Assembly (NCBI RefSeq): GCF_018687785.1
Contig: NZ_LTBL01000001.1
Coordinates: forward strand, 1,479,780 to 1,543,779
Length of the DNA stretch: 64,000 nt
Reading direction: 5' to 3'
Origin: Methanovulcanius yangii
GTDB taxonomy: Archaea > Halobacteriota > Methanomicrobia > Methanomicrobiales > Methanomicrobiaceae
Shown here: piece by piece, positions 1 to 8,224 of the stretch
How positions within the stretch are numbered: position 1 is the stretch's first letter
How the letters are laid out: the number at the start of each line of letters is the position of its first letter
Notes under the pieces: generated by a model
The model's database searches: none
Told to the model about the DNA's origin: nothing
The model's input: the letters and a program-made list of their open reading frames with translations, nothing else
Position numbers and translations under genes: made by a program

Positions 1-156
1 CATCTGCTCGATGAGCGCCGTCTTGCCGGATCCGATGGCGCCGAGGAGATCAAAGGCCCGTACCGAGGCGTCCATGAGACGGTGATGGTTCCGGTGCGCA
101 AGGCGGTTGTTCGCGTCGAAGACATCCTTCTCGATGCTGACGTCAATATGATGCAT
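1..156 (-). CDS. hypB: Hydrogenase nickel incorporation protein HypB, N-terminal part (cut by window edge)
   Basis: The reverse strand from the ATG at 156 encodes 52 residues that run off the window. It starts MHHIDVSIEKDVF and carries a Walker A motif GAIGSGKT at residues 39-46, preceded by a short helix and the strand AFDLLG, as in archaeal HypB GTPases. HypB delivers nickel to NiFe hydrogenases (in methanogens Frh, Mvh, Ech or Eha/Ehb) together with HypA. The family reads GAIGSGKT where many other P-loop GTPases do not, which makes the call fairly secure despite the truncation. It is divergent from SRP19, and the 56-bp gap must hold both promoters. Confidence 0.85.
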   Translation of the reverse strand, partial: MHHIDVSIEKDVFDANNRLAHRNHHRLMDASVRAFDLLGAIGSGKTALIEQM

Positions 157-212
157 GAATAGTGGTATCTCAGAAGTTCGGTTTATACCTTCACAATGTC
201 ATATAGTACAGC
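157..212. promoter_or_regulatory. Divergent promoter region hypB / SRP19
   Basis: The 56-bp gap contains TTTATACC near 181-188, about 25-30 bp before the SRP19 ATG, consistent with an archaeal TATA box and a leaderless or nearly leaderless SRP19 mRNA. Read on the minus strand, ACTATATGAC (about 198-207) could serve hypB. These are sequence matches only. Confidence 0.45.
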
Positions 213-479
213 ATGGATCCACAACGCATCCTCTACCCGTGCTACTTTGACCAGTCGCTCACGCGCAGCGGAGGGCGCAGAGTGCCGGCAGCAATGGCAC
301 AGGAGAACCCGACGGCAAAGGCCATCCATAAGGCGGCAAAACGCCTCGGCCTTTCCGCGAGGATTGAGGAGGCGGCATCCCACCCGGGCCGCTGGCTGAA
401 GAAGGAAGGCAGGGTCATCGTTGAATGGAAGGGGAGTAAGGAAGAGCTGATCCGCAGGGTTGCGGCAAAGATCCGGTGA
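213..479 (+). CDS. srp19: Signal recognition particle 19 kDa protein
   Basis: This 88-residue protein is normal in length for archaeal SRP19. The N-terminus MDPQRILYPCYFDQSLTRSGGRRVP has the family signature: the IWPxYxD-like strand, then the S-R-x-x-G-R-R-V/I-P RNA-binding turn. The C-terminal half contains the HPGRWLKKEGRVIVEW strand-loop. SRP19 binds helices 6 and 8 of 7S RNA and prepares the site for SRP54, so it acts in co-translational targeting to the membrane. The PHP-domain gene begins 7 bp downstream, so the two are probably co-transcribed. The start is the ATG just after a TATA-like element. Confidence 0.93.
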   Translation: MDPQRILYPCYFDQSLTRSGGRRVPAAMAQENPTAKAIHKAAKRLGLSARIEEAASHPGRWLKKEGRVIVEWKGSKEELIRRVAAKIR

Positions 480-485
480 GTACCC

Positions 486-1130
486 ATGTATGACCTCCAT
501 ACCCACACGATCATGTCGGACGGCGAACTCCTTCCGACCGAGCTGATTCGCCGGGCGGCGGTTCTCGGCTACACCGTTGTGGGGATCACCGACCATGCGG
601 ACGCATCAAATATCGACAGCCTCATTGCGGCAACGGAGAAGGTCCGCACCAGTGCAGCTGCCTATGGCGTTCGGCTGTTAAACGGCGTCGAGCTCACCCA
701 TATCCCCCCGGCGGAGATTGCCGACCTCGCCGCCCGGGCAAAGGCAGCAGGGGCGGACATCGTCATCGTCCACGGCGAGACGACGGTCGAACCGGTGGCG
801 CCCGGCACCAATGCCGCCGCATGCACCTGCCCGGATGTGGACGTCCTGGCCCACCCCGGACTCATCACCCCGGAAGATGCACGCCAGGCCGCCGCACACG
901 GTATCGCACTCGAGATCACCGCACGGGGCGGGCACAACCGCACCAACGGACACATCGTCCAGCTCGCCCGCATGACCGGCTGCAGGCTGGTGGTCAACTC
1001 CGACGGGCATGCCCCCGGAGACCTGATGACGGCGGCCGACCGGATGGCAATTGCAAGGGGGGCAGGCATGACCGCTGATGAGTGCGCCGCCGCCCTCGAC
1101 ACCGCGGCACTTGCCGTCCTCCCCAGGTAA
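486..1130 (+). CDS. PHP-domain metal-dependent phosphoesterase (histidinol-phosphatase-like)
   Basis: The 214 residues carry the PHP motifs in order: HTHTIMSDG (H5, H7, D12), TDHAD (D36, H37), the VEL glutamate near residue 69, a histidine in VHGE (about 96), AHPG (H123) and NSDGHAPGD near the C-terminus. These residues normally bind two or three metals. The family includes histidinol phosphatases, small nucleotide phosphatases and polymerase-associated exonucleases; the substrate cannot be told from sequence. It follows SRP19 by 7 bp. The same SRP19-PHP neighbourhood may have led to annotations such as histidinol phosphatase, which I would not adopt. Confidence 0.88.
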   Translation: MYDLHTHTIMSDGELLPTELIRRAAVLGYTVVGITDHADASNIDSLIAATEKVRTSAAAYGVRLLNGVELTHIPPAEIADLAARAKAAGADIVIVHGETTVEPVAPGTNAAACTCPDVDVLAHPGLITPEDARQAAAHGIALEITARGGHNRTNGHIVQLARMTGCRLVVNSDGHAPGDLMTAADRMAIARGAGMTADECAAALDTAALAVLPR

Positions 1131-1284
1131 ATCAGCCACCCGGTTCCGCGCACCGGAAGCAGAGGGAATGCCACAGGGAAGGGGAACCCATGCCGCAGAA
1201 AATCCCGGATATCGTTTAAAAACTTTCCGGGAACCCTCTCGCGCCCCGTTTTTGCACGGCGCTGTGGCAGGCATGACATCGGAA

Positions 1285-1392
1285 ATTGTTCCACCGATAT
1301 ATAAGGATATTGAAAGGTTTTTTATACCTTTATGCCAAACATATATAGGTTACGAAGCACACCGTCAACCACATTTTGGAAGGTTTTTTAAA
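1285..1392 (+). promoter_or_regulatory. Promoter region of gar1-tfb with several TATA-like boxes
   Basis: The 262-bp gap before gar1 has no gene. Its distal part holds three A/T boxes: GATATATAAGG (about 1296-1306), TTTTTTATACC (about 1318-1328) and CATATATAGG (about 1340-1349). The middle box is framed by a perfect inverted repeat AAAGGT / ACCTTT (1313-1318 and 1326-1331). A copy of the sequence AAGGTTTTTTA recurs at about 1380-1390 and overlaps the gar1 ribosome binding site. This suggests strong, possibly multi-start or autoregulated transcription of the general transcription factor gene. Confidence 0.5.
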
Positions 1393-1617
1393 TTGAAACT
1401 GGCAGGACGAGTAAAACATATCTGTGGCAGTCGGACCCTCGTCATCGAGTGCGATCCGGGACAGCTTCCGCGTCTACACACCACCGTCACGGACCGTCGC
1501 CTGAAACCTGTTGGAAAGCTGGTTGAGGTGTTTGGAAACATCAGAGCGCCCTATGGACTCGTTGTCTGCAAAGGCACGTGCACCACCATCCCGGGGGAGA
1601 AGCTCTTCACGAAATAA
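1393..1617 (+). CDS. gar1: H/ACA RNP component Gar1 (TTG start)
   Basis: The 74-residue product starting at TTG 1393 is KLAGRVKHICGSRTLVIE..., ending KGTCTTIPGEKLFTK. It matches the archaeal Gar1 beta-barrel: the G-x-V strand, then the PVGKLVEVFGNIRAPYGLV motif shared by Gar1/Naf1 proteins. Gar1 binds Cbf5 and controls substrate loading in H/ACA pseudouridylation. The TTG start is chosen because GGAAGG lies about 9 bp upstream; the open frame further upstream is promoter and intergenic DNA. tfb starts 15 bp downstream, and gar1-tfb is a recurrent archaeal pairing. Confidence 0.88.
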   Translation: MKLAGRVKHICGSRTLVIECDPGQLPRLHTTVTDRRLKPVGKLVEVFGNIRAPYGLVVCKGTCTTIPGEKLFTK

Positions 1618-1632
1618 TCAAGGTGAGATACA

Positions 1633-2640
1633 ATGCAGGAAATTGAGAAACTCAAACAGCTTCAGTCCCAGCGCGAGGCTTTGCGCCAGAGAACTGCGGA
1701 AAAACAGGAGAAAACAACAAAGATCGAGGAGACGACCAAGACCGTCTGTCCCGAGTGCGGCAGCCGCCAGCTCGTTCAGGACTACGAGCGTGCCGAACTC
1801 GTCTGCCAGAACTGTGGTCTGGTTCTGGACGAGGAGTTCATCGACCGCGGTCCCGAGTGGCGTGCCTTCGACCACGACCAGCGGATGAAGCGGTCCCGTG
1901 TCGGCGCCCCGATGACGTTTACGATCCACGACAAGGGTCTCTCCACGATGATCGACTGGAGGAACCGTGACTCCTACGGCCGTGCCATCTCCTCCAAAAA
2001 CCGTGCCCAGCTCTACCGTCTGCGCAAGTGGCAGCGTCGTATCCGTGTCTCAAACGCAACAGAGAGGAACCTCGCCTTCGCCCTCTCCGAACTGGACCGT
2101 ATGGCATCCGCACTCGGTCTTCCGCGAAACGTGCGTGAGACCGCCGCCGTCGTCTACCGCGATGCGGTCGACAAGAACCTCATCCGCGGACGGTCGATCG
2201 AGGGCGTCGCCGCAGCAGCGCTCTATGCAGCCTGCCGCCAGTGCAGCGTCCCCCGTACCCTCGACGAGATTGCCGAGGTGTCCCGTGTCTCAAGAAAGGA
2301 GATCGGCAGGACCTACCGGTTCATCTCCCGTGAACTCGGGTTAAAGCTCCTCCCGACGTCCCCCATCGACTACGTCCCGCGGTTCTGCTCCGGTCTGAAC
2401 CTCAAGGGCGAGGTCCAGTCCCGTGCGGTCGAGATCCTCCGGCAGGCGGGCGAGCGCGAACTGACGAGCGGGCGCGGCCCGACCGGTGTCGCCGCAGCCG
2501 CCATCTACATCTCCTCCATCCTCGGCGGCGAACGCCGGACCCAGCGCGAGGTCGCAGAGGTCGCAGGCGTCACCGAGGTCACCATCCGCAACCGCTACAA
2601 GGAGCTTGCGGAGAAACTGGATATCGAGATTATCCTCTAA
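1633..2640 (+). CDS. tfb: Transcription initiation factor IIB (TFB)
   Basis: The 335 residues give a complete TFB. A basic, helical N-terminus (1-35) precedes a zinc ribbon with C39, C42, C58 and C61. The B-reader/linker follows ([14 protein letters not shown] onward), then two cyclin folds at about 130-220 and 225-315. The second repeat has the [20 protein letters not shown] helix-turn-helix that reads the BRE. TFB bridges TBP-TATA complexes and RNA polymerase. The N-terminal extension before the ribbon (about 38 residues) is longer than in many TFBs but common in Methanomicrobiales. It is co-oriented with gar1, 15 bp apart. Confidence 0.96.
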   Translation: MQEIEKLKQLQSQREALRQRTAEKQEKTTKIEETTKTVCPECGSRQLVQDYERAELVCQNCGLVLDEEFIDRGPEWRAFDHDQRMKRSRVGAPMTFTIHDKGLSTMIDWRNRDSYGRAISSKNRAQLYRLRKWQRRIRVSNATERNLAFALSELDRMASALGLPRNVRETAAVVYRDAVDKNLIRGRSIEGVAAAALYAACRQCSVPRTLDEIAEVSRVSRKEIGRTYRFISRELGLKLLPTSPIDYVPRFCSGLNLKGEVQSRAVEILRQAGERELTSGRGPTGVAAAAIYISSILGGERRTQREVAEVAGVTEVTIRNRYKELAEKLDIEIIL

Positions 2641-2717
2641 TTTGATATTCTCCCACACCAATACTATTTTGGACAAATGACCGGAGACCGCACGCAGGGT
2701 CGCCGGGAGCGTTCCGA

Positions 2718-2789
2718 GGGCCTGTAGATCAGGGGGAGATCGCTACGTTCGCAACGTAGAGGCCGCGGGTTCAAATCCCGCCAGGTCCA
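2718..2789 (+). tRNA. tRNA-Ala (anticodon CGC)
   Basis: A 72-nt cloverleaf folds fully: acceptor GGGCCTG/CAGGTCC, D stem GATC/GATC with loop AGGGGGA, anticodon stem CTACG/CGTAG with loop TTCGCAA, T stem GCGGG/CCCGC with loop TTCAAAT, and discriminator A. The anticodon is CGC, reading GCG. The acceptor has the G3-U70 pair that identifies alanine tRNAs. No CCA is encoded and there is no intron. Confidence 0.95.
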
Positions 2790-3112
2790 CTCGTTTTTCA
2801 TCATTCGGCTGTCAGGAGAATACGCCGTACATCCATTCTTTGGACGTTTTTTCGACATTCCATGCCCCGAATGGACGGCCGCCCCCATCAGCGCCGGTAC
2901 CCTCCGGCGTCCGAAACGATGGCATGACGGTTGGTCAGGCAGCGTGAAAGGCAGAAAGCAGGCGCTCCCTTCTCGAGACCATCCAAAGTCCCTGAACCTG
3001 CGCTCTGCACCCGGGTAACGAAATCCCTGCGGGGGAATGCCCGAGAGGAATATGAAAATATGAACCATGGTACGGGGGCAAAAATCCCCCTCCCTTCCTG
3101 TCCTTCCCTTCC
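2790..3112. other. Intergenic, no gene recognised
   Basis: The 323 bp between the tRNA and the convergent MFS gene contain no supportable gene. A long frame on the minus strand here is an artefact of reading the tRNA antisense. Near 3074-3092 a short G/C stem followed on the minus strand by a T-run could end MFS transcription, but it is weak. Confidence 0.5.
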
Positions 3113-4582
3113 CTACACCATCATCGCTGCTTCTTCGACGACGCACTCGTCGATATTCTCCGGGTCACGCGTGAAGAACGCAAGGACGAGGGCGGCCGCC
3201 GCGACGACGACGCCCACAAAAAAGGCCATGTCAAACGCCGAGGCGAGGAGGACCTGCACCACTTCAGGCTGCCCGGCAAGGGCCCCATCGGTGACCCCCT
3301 CGTGCATCGAGATGGTGACGAGCGCCTGGATGAAGGCAAGTTCGAAGAGGACGATGCCGACCGTGGACCCGGCATTGCGCTCGGTGGTGGCAAGGGACGA
3401 GACCATTCCCTGCTTCTCCTTCGGGGCCATGCACATGATCTCGCTCGTGTTGGGCGAGTAGTAGAGGCCGAGGCCGAACCCGAGGAGGGCAAGGGCGGCG
3501 ATGATGACCGAGGGCGGGGTGGCGACCCCCAGCCTGAAGAGGAGAACGAAGGCGGCCAGATAGATACCGGTTGCCGCGAGGCAGATGCGGCGGGGACCAA
3601 GGCGGTTGTAGAGGGCGCCGGAGACGTATCCGGCGGCCATCAGGGTGACCGAGGGGACGGTAAGAAAGAGCCCCGCCGTCGCGGTGGAGAGGCCGTGGAC
3701 GTACTCGAGGAAGAACGGCAAAAGGAAGTTCGACCCGGAGTAGGCGAGCATCATGAGCATCGCGCCGATGTTTGCAAAGAGAAAGTTGCGGTTCCGGTAG
3801 AGGCTGATGTCGAGGAGCGGGTCTCCGACCGACCGTTCCCTCCGGACAAAGAGGATGAACCCTGCGATACAGAGAACCGCGGCACCGAGGATGACGGGCG
3901 AGGTGAACCCGAGGCTGACCCCCATGTTCAGGGCGTAGATGAGCGCGGCAAGCGAGATGAAGAGGAGGGCGGCGCCGGGGGCGTCGAACTCCGCCGTCCC
4001 GCCCTGCGGCACCGCGGAGGGGATGTAGGCGGCGCCGATGAGAAGCGCAAGGATACCCACCGGGACGTTGATGAGAAAGATCCAGTGCCAGGAGAGCATG
4101 CCGGTGAGAATGCCACCTAAAAACGGCCCGACGGCAACCCCGAGGGACGCCATCGTCACCACCGAACCGATCGCCTTCGCCCGGTCCTCCTTCGGCAGGT
4201 AGGCGGAGACCATGGCGGCACCGATGGCACTGAGCATCGCACCTCCCACCGCCTGCAGGGCACGGGCACCGACGAGCACCAGAAATGACGGAGAGAGGGC
4301 GCAGAGAAGGGACCCTGCGGAGAAGACGACAAATCCGCTGAGAAATATCATCCGGTAGCCGCGCCGATCGGCGAGTTTCCCGAAGATGAGGAGGCAGCTC
4401 GTCAGCACCAGCAGGTACATCGTCGATACCCACGTGACCATCCCCGTCGAGACATCGAAGGAGGTGGAGATGGTCGGCAGGGCGATATTGACAATCGAAC
4501 TGTCCAGTGCACTCATGAACGCGGCGATGGATATGGCAAACAAGAGCATTTTCTGGTTCTTTACACAGGGAACGGACGCCAT
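3113..4582 (-). CDS. MFS drug-type efflux transporter (DHA2 / 14-TM family)
   Basis: The 489-residue membrane protein has 14 predicted helices. TM1 contains ALDSSIVNIALPT, the DHA2-type motif (LDxTIVNVALP). The TM2-3 loop has GKLADRRGYR, the major facilitator motif A. A TM5 motif resembling motif C of antiporters follows (GVAVGPFLGGILTG). This fits proton-coupled export of amphipathic compounds (EmrB/QacA family); the substrate is unknown. GGAG lies just upstream of the ATG at 4582. It stands alone on the minus strand, and no linked regulator is visible. Confidence 0.9.
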   Translation of the reverse strand: MASVPCVKNQKMLLFAISIAAFMSALDSSIVNIALPTISTSFDVSTGMVTWVSTMYLLVLTSCLLIFGKLADRRGYRMIFLSGFVVFSAGSLLCALSPSFLVLVGARALQAVGGAMLSAIGAAMVSAYLPKEDRAKAIGSVVTMASLGVAVGPFLGGILTGMLSWHWIFLINVPVGILALLIGAAYIPSAVPQGGTAEFDAPGAALLFISLAALIYALNMGVSLGFTSPVILGAAVLCIAGFILFVRRERSVGDPLLDISLYRNRNFLFANIGAMLMMLAYSGSNFLLPFFLEYVHGLSTATAGLFLTVPSVTLMAAGYVSGALYNRLGPRRICLAATGIYLAAFVLLFRLGVATPPSVIIAALALLGFGLGLYYSPNTSEIMCMAPKEKQGMVSSLATTERNAGSTVGIVLFELAFIQALVTISMHEGVTDGALAGQPEVVQVLLASAFDMAFFVGVVVAAAALVLAFFTRDPENIDECVVEEAAMMV

Positions 4583-4802
4583 GGAATCTCCTTTCTAAAA
4601 ATACGGTATTAATTCGTTGAACAGGGAATTATTTGACGATTCCTTTTTATTTTTCCACGAATATCTCCAAAACATCCGTTTATTGGCCCGGAAACGGCAT
4701 CGTCAGGACGGCGTCCTCCGTCATTTACCCGTCCGACGGGCACGACGTCCCGGAGGCCAAAACAACCCGGCCGTATGGGCGGGAGATCGTTCCGGCGCAC
4801 CA

Positions 4803-5255
4803 TCACGGGCGGCGGATCCGCAACTGCCCTGGACAGCGGAAGAGGCCCCATATGAGGCCCGTCGCACAGAGCAGGAGAGTCGTGATGGTAAGACCGTGGA
4901 CCATAAAGGAATAGAACGGCAGCCGGACGAGCCAGGAAAATCCTCCCATCACATGGGTGAGAGAGACCGCCATCAGTATGGCAACTGCAAACGGATAGAC
5001 ACAGGTGCCGCACAGCGCCCGGAGGGCGGCGTAGGAGAGGAGATAATACAGGAGTACGAGGGCGACAACCGCAAGCGGGACGATACCGTTTTCGGCGGCA
5101 AATCTCACGACCGGTGAGAACTCATACTGCAGAATCTCCCCGGTGCCCCCGGCATAGAAGAAGGTGAGCGAGTAGTCCGCCATCGCCGAAAGGGCAGGCA
5201 CCAGCGCAAGGACCCGTTGGTTATTGTAGATGCCCTCTCCTGCCGGTCCGTACAT
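4803..5255 (-). CDS. Small integral membrane protein, unknown function
   Basis: The 150 residues are hydrophobic, with about four predicted helices: a weak one near residues 15-35, then 60-80, 85-110 and 118-140. There is a pair of cysteines in ALRALCGTCVYPF between helices and an arginine-rich tail. I recognise no family. The start at ATG 5255 has GGGATGATGGG just upstream. The 220 bp between its end and the MFS start (4583-4802) contain only A/T-rich promoter-like sequence. It could be a cytoplasmic-membrane accessory protein; nothing in the context assigns a role. Confidence 0.6.
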   Translation of the reverse strand: MYGPAGEGIYNNQRVLALVPALSAMADYSLTFFYAGGTGEILQYEFSPVVRFAAENGIVPLAVVALVLLYYLLSYAALRALCGTCVYPFAVAILMAVSLTHVMGGFSWLVRLPFYSFMVHGLTITTLLLCATGLIWGLFRCPGQLRIRRP

Positions 5256-5394
5256 ATCCCATCATCCCCGATCTCCCCGGACATTAACGGCCATGCCGCC
5301 CGTCCGGCGATGACCATACTGCATCCATCAGGGATATAATACTGTTCTCAGGCGAGGAACGGTACCACCGGGAAGAGGGGGAATGCCGGGGGGA

Positions 5395-6294
5395 TCAGCT
5401 GTCGGCAGGGCCCACGTCCCCATTGTCATTCCCGTCCCACCGGTGGGCATATCCCCGGGCGGGCAGCGGCCTTCCATCGAGGCGGACGCCCTCCCCTGCC
5501 ACGACACGCCCGATGATGACGCTGTCAACCCCCTCCAGCGGCCAGCATTCCGCCGGACAGGTGAAGAGGAGGCCGAAATCCCCGCCCCCATAGAGGGCGT
5601 AGCGGGACGCGGCGGGTTCCTTTACGCCTTCGGGGAGGGGAACGGCGGGCATCGCCACCTCGATGCCGACACCCGAGGCCGCGGCGAGGTCATGCAGGGA
5701 GAGGGCAAGCCCGTCGGAGATGTCCATCATGGCAGTCGCCCCGCCCTCTCCGAGGGCCTGCCCCTCGCGGACACGGGGACGGGGCATGACAAGCGCCTTC
5801 CAGTGGTCAGGAGAGCCGTCCAGCCCCGCCTGGGCGCACCCACAGGCCCCCACGACACCGACAACGTCTCCCGGCACCGCCCCGGTCCGCCGGACGACGC
5901 GGTCCGCCGCCACTCTCCCGAGGCCGGTCGAAACAAGCGTGCACTCGTCATGGGCATCGACGTCGCCCCCGGCAAGCCGGCACCCGTAAGTGGTGCAGCA
6001 GTCGTTTGCCCCCGTCGTAATCCCCCGCAGGCGCTCCGGCCGGTCGAGCCCCGCCGCAAGGACGAGGGCCACCGGTGCGGCGCCCATCGAGGCGACGTCG
6101 GAGAGCGTCACCGCGGCCGCCATCCACCCGCGTTCGTAGTCCGTCATCCCCGCGGGAAAATCGGTCGTCTCGTGGAGCATGTCCGTCGTGAGGACGAGCA
6201 CCTCGTCCCCGAACGGGATGATGGCACAGTCGTCCGCGGTGCGGTCCGCGCCGATCACCTCCGCCACCACCTTCACGAGGTCGCGGTCATCCAT
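5395..6294 (-). CDS. thiL: Thiamine-monophosphate kinase
   Basis: The 299 residues carry the ThiL/PurM-like signatures: DDCAII near residue 21, LTTDMLHETTDFP, the GWMAAAVTLSDVASMGA helix, LAGGDVDAHDE, and MDISDGLALSLHDLA. ThiL phosphorylates thiamine monophosphate to the diphosphate coenzyme, using the acidic loops to bind Mg-ATP. Its start overlaps the end of the DUF460 gene by 8 bp, so the two are likely translationally coupled, with rio2 further upstream. The length is normal for archaeal ThiL. Confidence 0.92.
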   Translation of the reverse strand: MDDRDLVKVVAEVIGADRTADDCAIIPFGDEVLVLTTDMLHETTDFPAGMTDYERGWMAAAVTLSDVASMGAAPVALVLAAGLDRPERLRGITTGANDCCTTYGCRLAGGDVDAHDECTLVSTGLGRVAADRVVRRTGAVPGDVVGVVGACGCAQAGLDGSPDHWKALVMPRPRVREGQALGEGGATAMMDISDGLALSLHDLAAASGVGIEVAMPAVPLPEGVKEPAASRYALYGGGDFGLLFTCPAECWPLEGVDSVIIGRVVAGEGVRLDGRPLPARGYAHRWDGNDNGDVGPADS

Positions 6295-8224
6295 GCCGTT
6301 TCACCTCCCGTTCGCGTTCGCTCAGGTATTCCTTGTAGATGGATTCTATCATCTCCGATTTCTTCTCCCTTGTCCACCGGGCACGCCGCTTTTCCCAGCG
6401 TTCCTCCGCCTCTTCCAGCCCCTCCTTCGGGACCGACCCGACCCGTCCGCGGACCTCGGCCCCTGCCGCATCCGCGTCGAGGAGGACGAGCTCCCGTTCG
6501 AGAAACTCCGTCTCCAGCCGCGCATCATGCTCGCGGGTGAGAAGCGCCCGGATGCCGGTCTGTGCAAGGAGGTCGAGGACACTCGTCCCCCACCCCGCGG
6601 TCGCCTTCACATACAGGACGTCGCCCTCCCCGATGCCGAGATCCCCGTCGACCGAGCGCACCCCGTCGCGGCTGAGGGAGGGGAGCACCTTGACGGGCAG
6701 ACGATCTTCGCCGGCCTGCTGTGCGGAGAGGCGCCGGAGCCGCTCGATCTGGCGGATGAGCTTCTTGCTCTTGCGCTCCTCCCGCCGGAGGCGTTTCTTG
6801 ATGGTCGTGATGATCTCGTCCCGCTTTGCGATCTCGGCCTCCTTTCTCAGGTCCTTTGCCTGCCGGCTCCGCTCCTTTCCGATCAGGCCCTCCAGGCGGG
6901 TAATCTCCCGATCCTTCTCCGCCATCTCATCCTGCAACTCCGTGACGTGCGCACGGAGTGACTTGACCATCCCGTCGAGCTTGAGGAGCCGGTCATCCCG
7001 CGGCCCGGGGACGACCTCCCCCTTCTCTTCCGCCTCCTCTGCCGGGGCAGGGACTCCCTTTCGGCCGAGGATCTGCTCGAGGGGAAGACCGCGGACCACC
7101 CCCGCCCGGATCTCGTCGAGGTCCGAGCCCGGCGGGACCCGTTTGGCGATGTTCCGGAACTTGCCCTGGTAGTGACGGTAGGCGGCGACGGCGGCCGCAA
7201 GCGAGTCGCGTTCGTGGTCGTTGTGGAAGGGGTACCCCTCACAGAGCGCCTTTTTTTCCTCGACGGAGATATCCCCCTTCGGGGTGTAGGCGACGGCCGC
7301 AAAGGCCCGGCGTATCCGCTCCACCGAGGCGGGCATGGGGGAGACGTCGGTTGCGACGACGAGGGGTTTTCCCGAGGTATAGAGGGCCTCTATAACATCC
7401 GGCATCGCCATCTGCCGGGAGCTCGTCTGGCAGACGAGTTCGCCGTCGAGCGAGAGGGCGGCAAGACCCACCGTCGTCCCCGGGTCGATGCCCACGATGA
7501 GATACCGCTGTGCGGGGGAGAGGGGGCGGTAGCGTATCCGGTCGAGCCGGCGGCCCGAGACCTTCACCTGCACGTCGGGAAGCCGCATATTCCTGACGGG
7601 GATGTCCTCGCGGGGTGCTGCAACCTCAAAGTGAACGCGGCCGAGCCCCCCGAACGCCTTCACCTCGTGCCGGGTGTAGGAGAGCCCCTCCCGGTCGAGG
7701 ACGGCCTCCACGTCCCGGCCCGTCTGGCGGACGGCGCCGTGCACCTTGCGGGCGTACCGGTTCTGGCTCCACCCGCCCTTCCCGAGCGAGCGGCCGCGGG
7801 AGACGATGATGTCACAGGTGTTCTCGAAGGCGATCACCTCGGCCCCCCCGCCCAGTTCGGCGACATGGGCGGAGGCGCGTGCCTCGGCGTAGGGGTCGTA
7901 TTTGTTGAACTTCAGGTTGTAGCGTCCCGCGATACGGGGGAGGGATTCCTGTTTCTCACCCCCGGTCGACTGCACGAGAATGGTGGCAGGCGGCAGCGCC
8001 TGAAGAATGGCAAAGAGATCCTGAGGGGTTGGCGCGAGTTCCTGCACCGAGTCGACGGCGAGGATATCGGGCTCCTCGTCTGCAACGGTACGGAGGAGGC
8101 GGTACAGGGATACCTCCCCGACGGAGACTTCCTCCCCGTCCACCCGTTGTACAAGGGCGAAATGGGGCCGTTTGGTCCGTGACCGGACCGACCCCCTGAT
8201 GATGTCAATTCCGAATACCTTCAA
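6287..8224 (-). CDS. DUF460 family protein (RNase H-fold plus coiled coil)
   Basis: The 645 residues match archaeal DUF460 proteins. The N-terminus MKVFGIDIIRGSVRS and a second block LIVGIDPGTTVGLAAL (around 240) are RNase H/actin-like strands with acidic residues. A long charged coiled coil spans about 430-525, and a variable C-terminal domain follows. The family is archaea-specific and poorly characterised; the ribonuclease H-like fold suggests a nuclease or nucleic-acid role, which is inference. It sits between rio2 upstream (4-bp overlap) and thiL downstream (8-bp overlap), implying one operon with a ribosome-biogenesis kinase. Confidence 0.85.
   Translation of the reverse strand: MKVFGIDIIRGSVRSRTKRPHFALVQRVDGEEVSVGEVSLYRLLRTVADEEPDILAVDSVQELAPTPQDLFAILQALPPATILVQSTGGEKQESLPRIAGRYNLKFNKYDPYAEARASAHVAELGGGAEVIAFENTCDIIVSRGRSLGKGGWSQNRYARKVHGAVRQTGRDVEAVLDREGLSYTRHEVKAFGGLGRVHFEVAAPREDIPVRNMRLPDVQVKVSGRRLDRIRYRPLSPAQRYLIVGIDPGTTVGLAALSLDGELVCQTSSRQMAMPDVIEALYTSGKPLVVATDVSPMPASVERIRRAFAAVAYTPKGDISVEEKKALCEGYPFHNDHERDSLAAAVAAYRHYQGKFRNIAKRVPPGSDLDEIRAGVVRGLPLEQILGRKGVPAPAEEAEEKGEVVPGPRDDRLLKLDGMVKSLRAHVTELQDEMAEKDREITRLEGLIGKERSRQAKDLRKEAEIAKRDEIITTIKKRLRREERKSKKLIRQIERLRRLSAQQAGEDRLPVKVLPSLSRDGVRSVDGDLGIGEGDVLYVKATAGWGTSVLDLLAQTGIRALLTREHDARLETEFLERELVLLDADAAGAEVRGRVGSVPKEGLEEAEERWEKRRARWTREKKSEMIESIYKEYLSEREREVKRHG

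Noticed and set aside
2664-3146. A 160-residue frame on the minus strand containing RDLNPRPLRCERSDLPL
   Set aside because: This is a well-known false protein produced by reading a tRNA gene antisense; the tRNA at 2718-2789 explains it.
3302-4120. A charged 272-residue plus-strand frame
   Set aside because: It is antisense to the MFS transporter and consists of Arg/Asp/Glu-rich shadow sequence.
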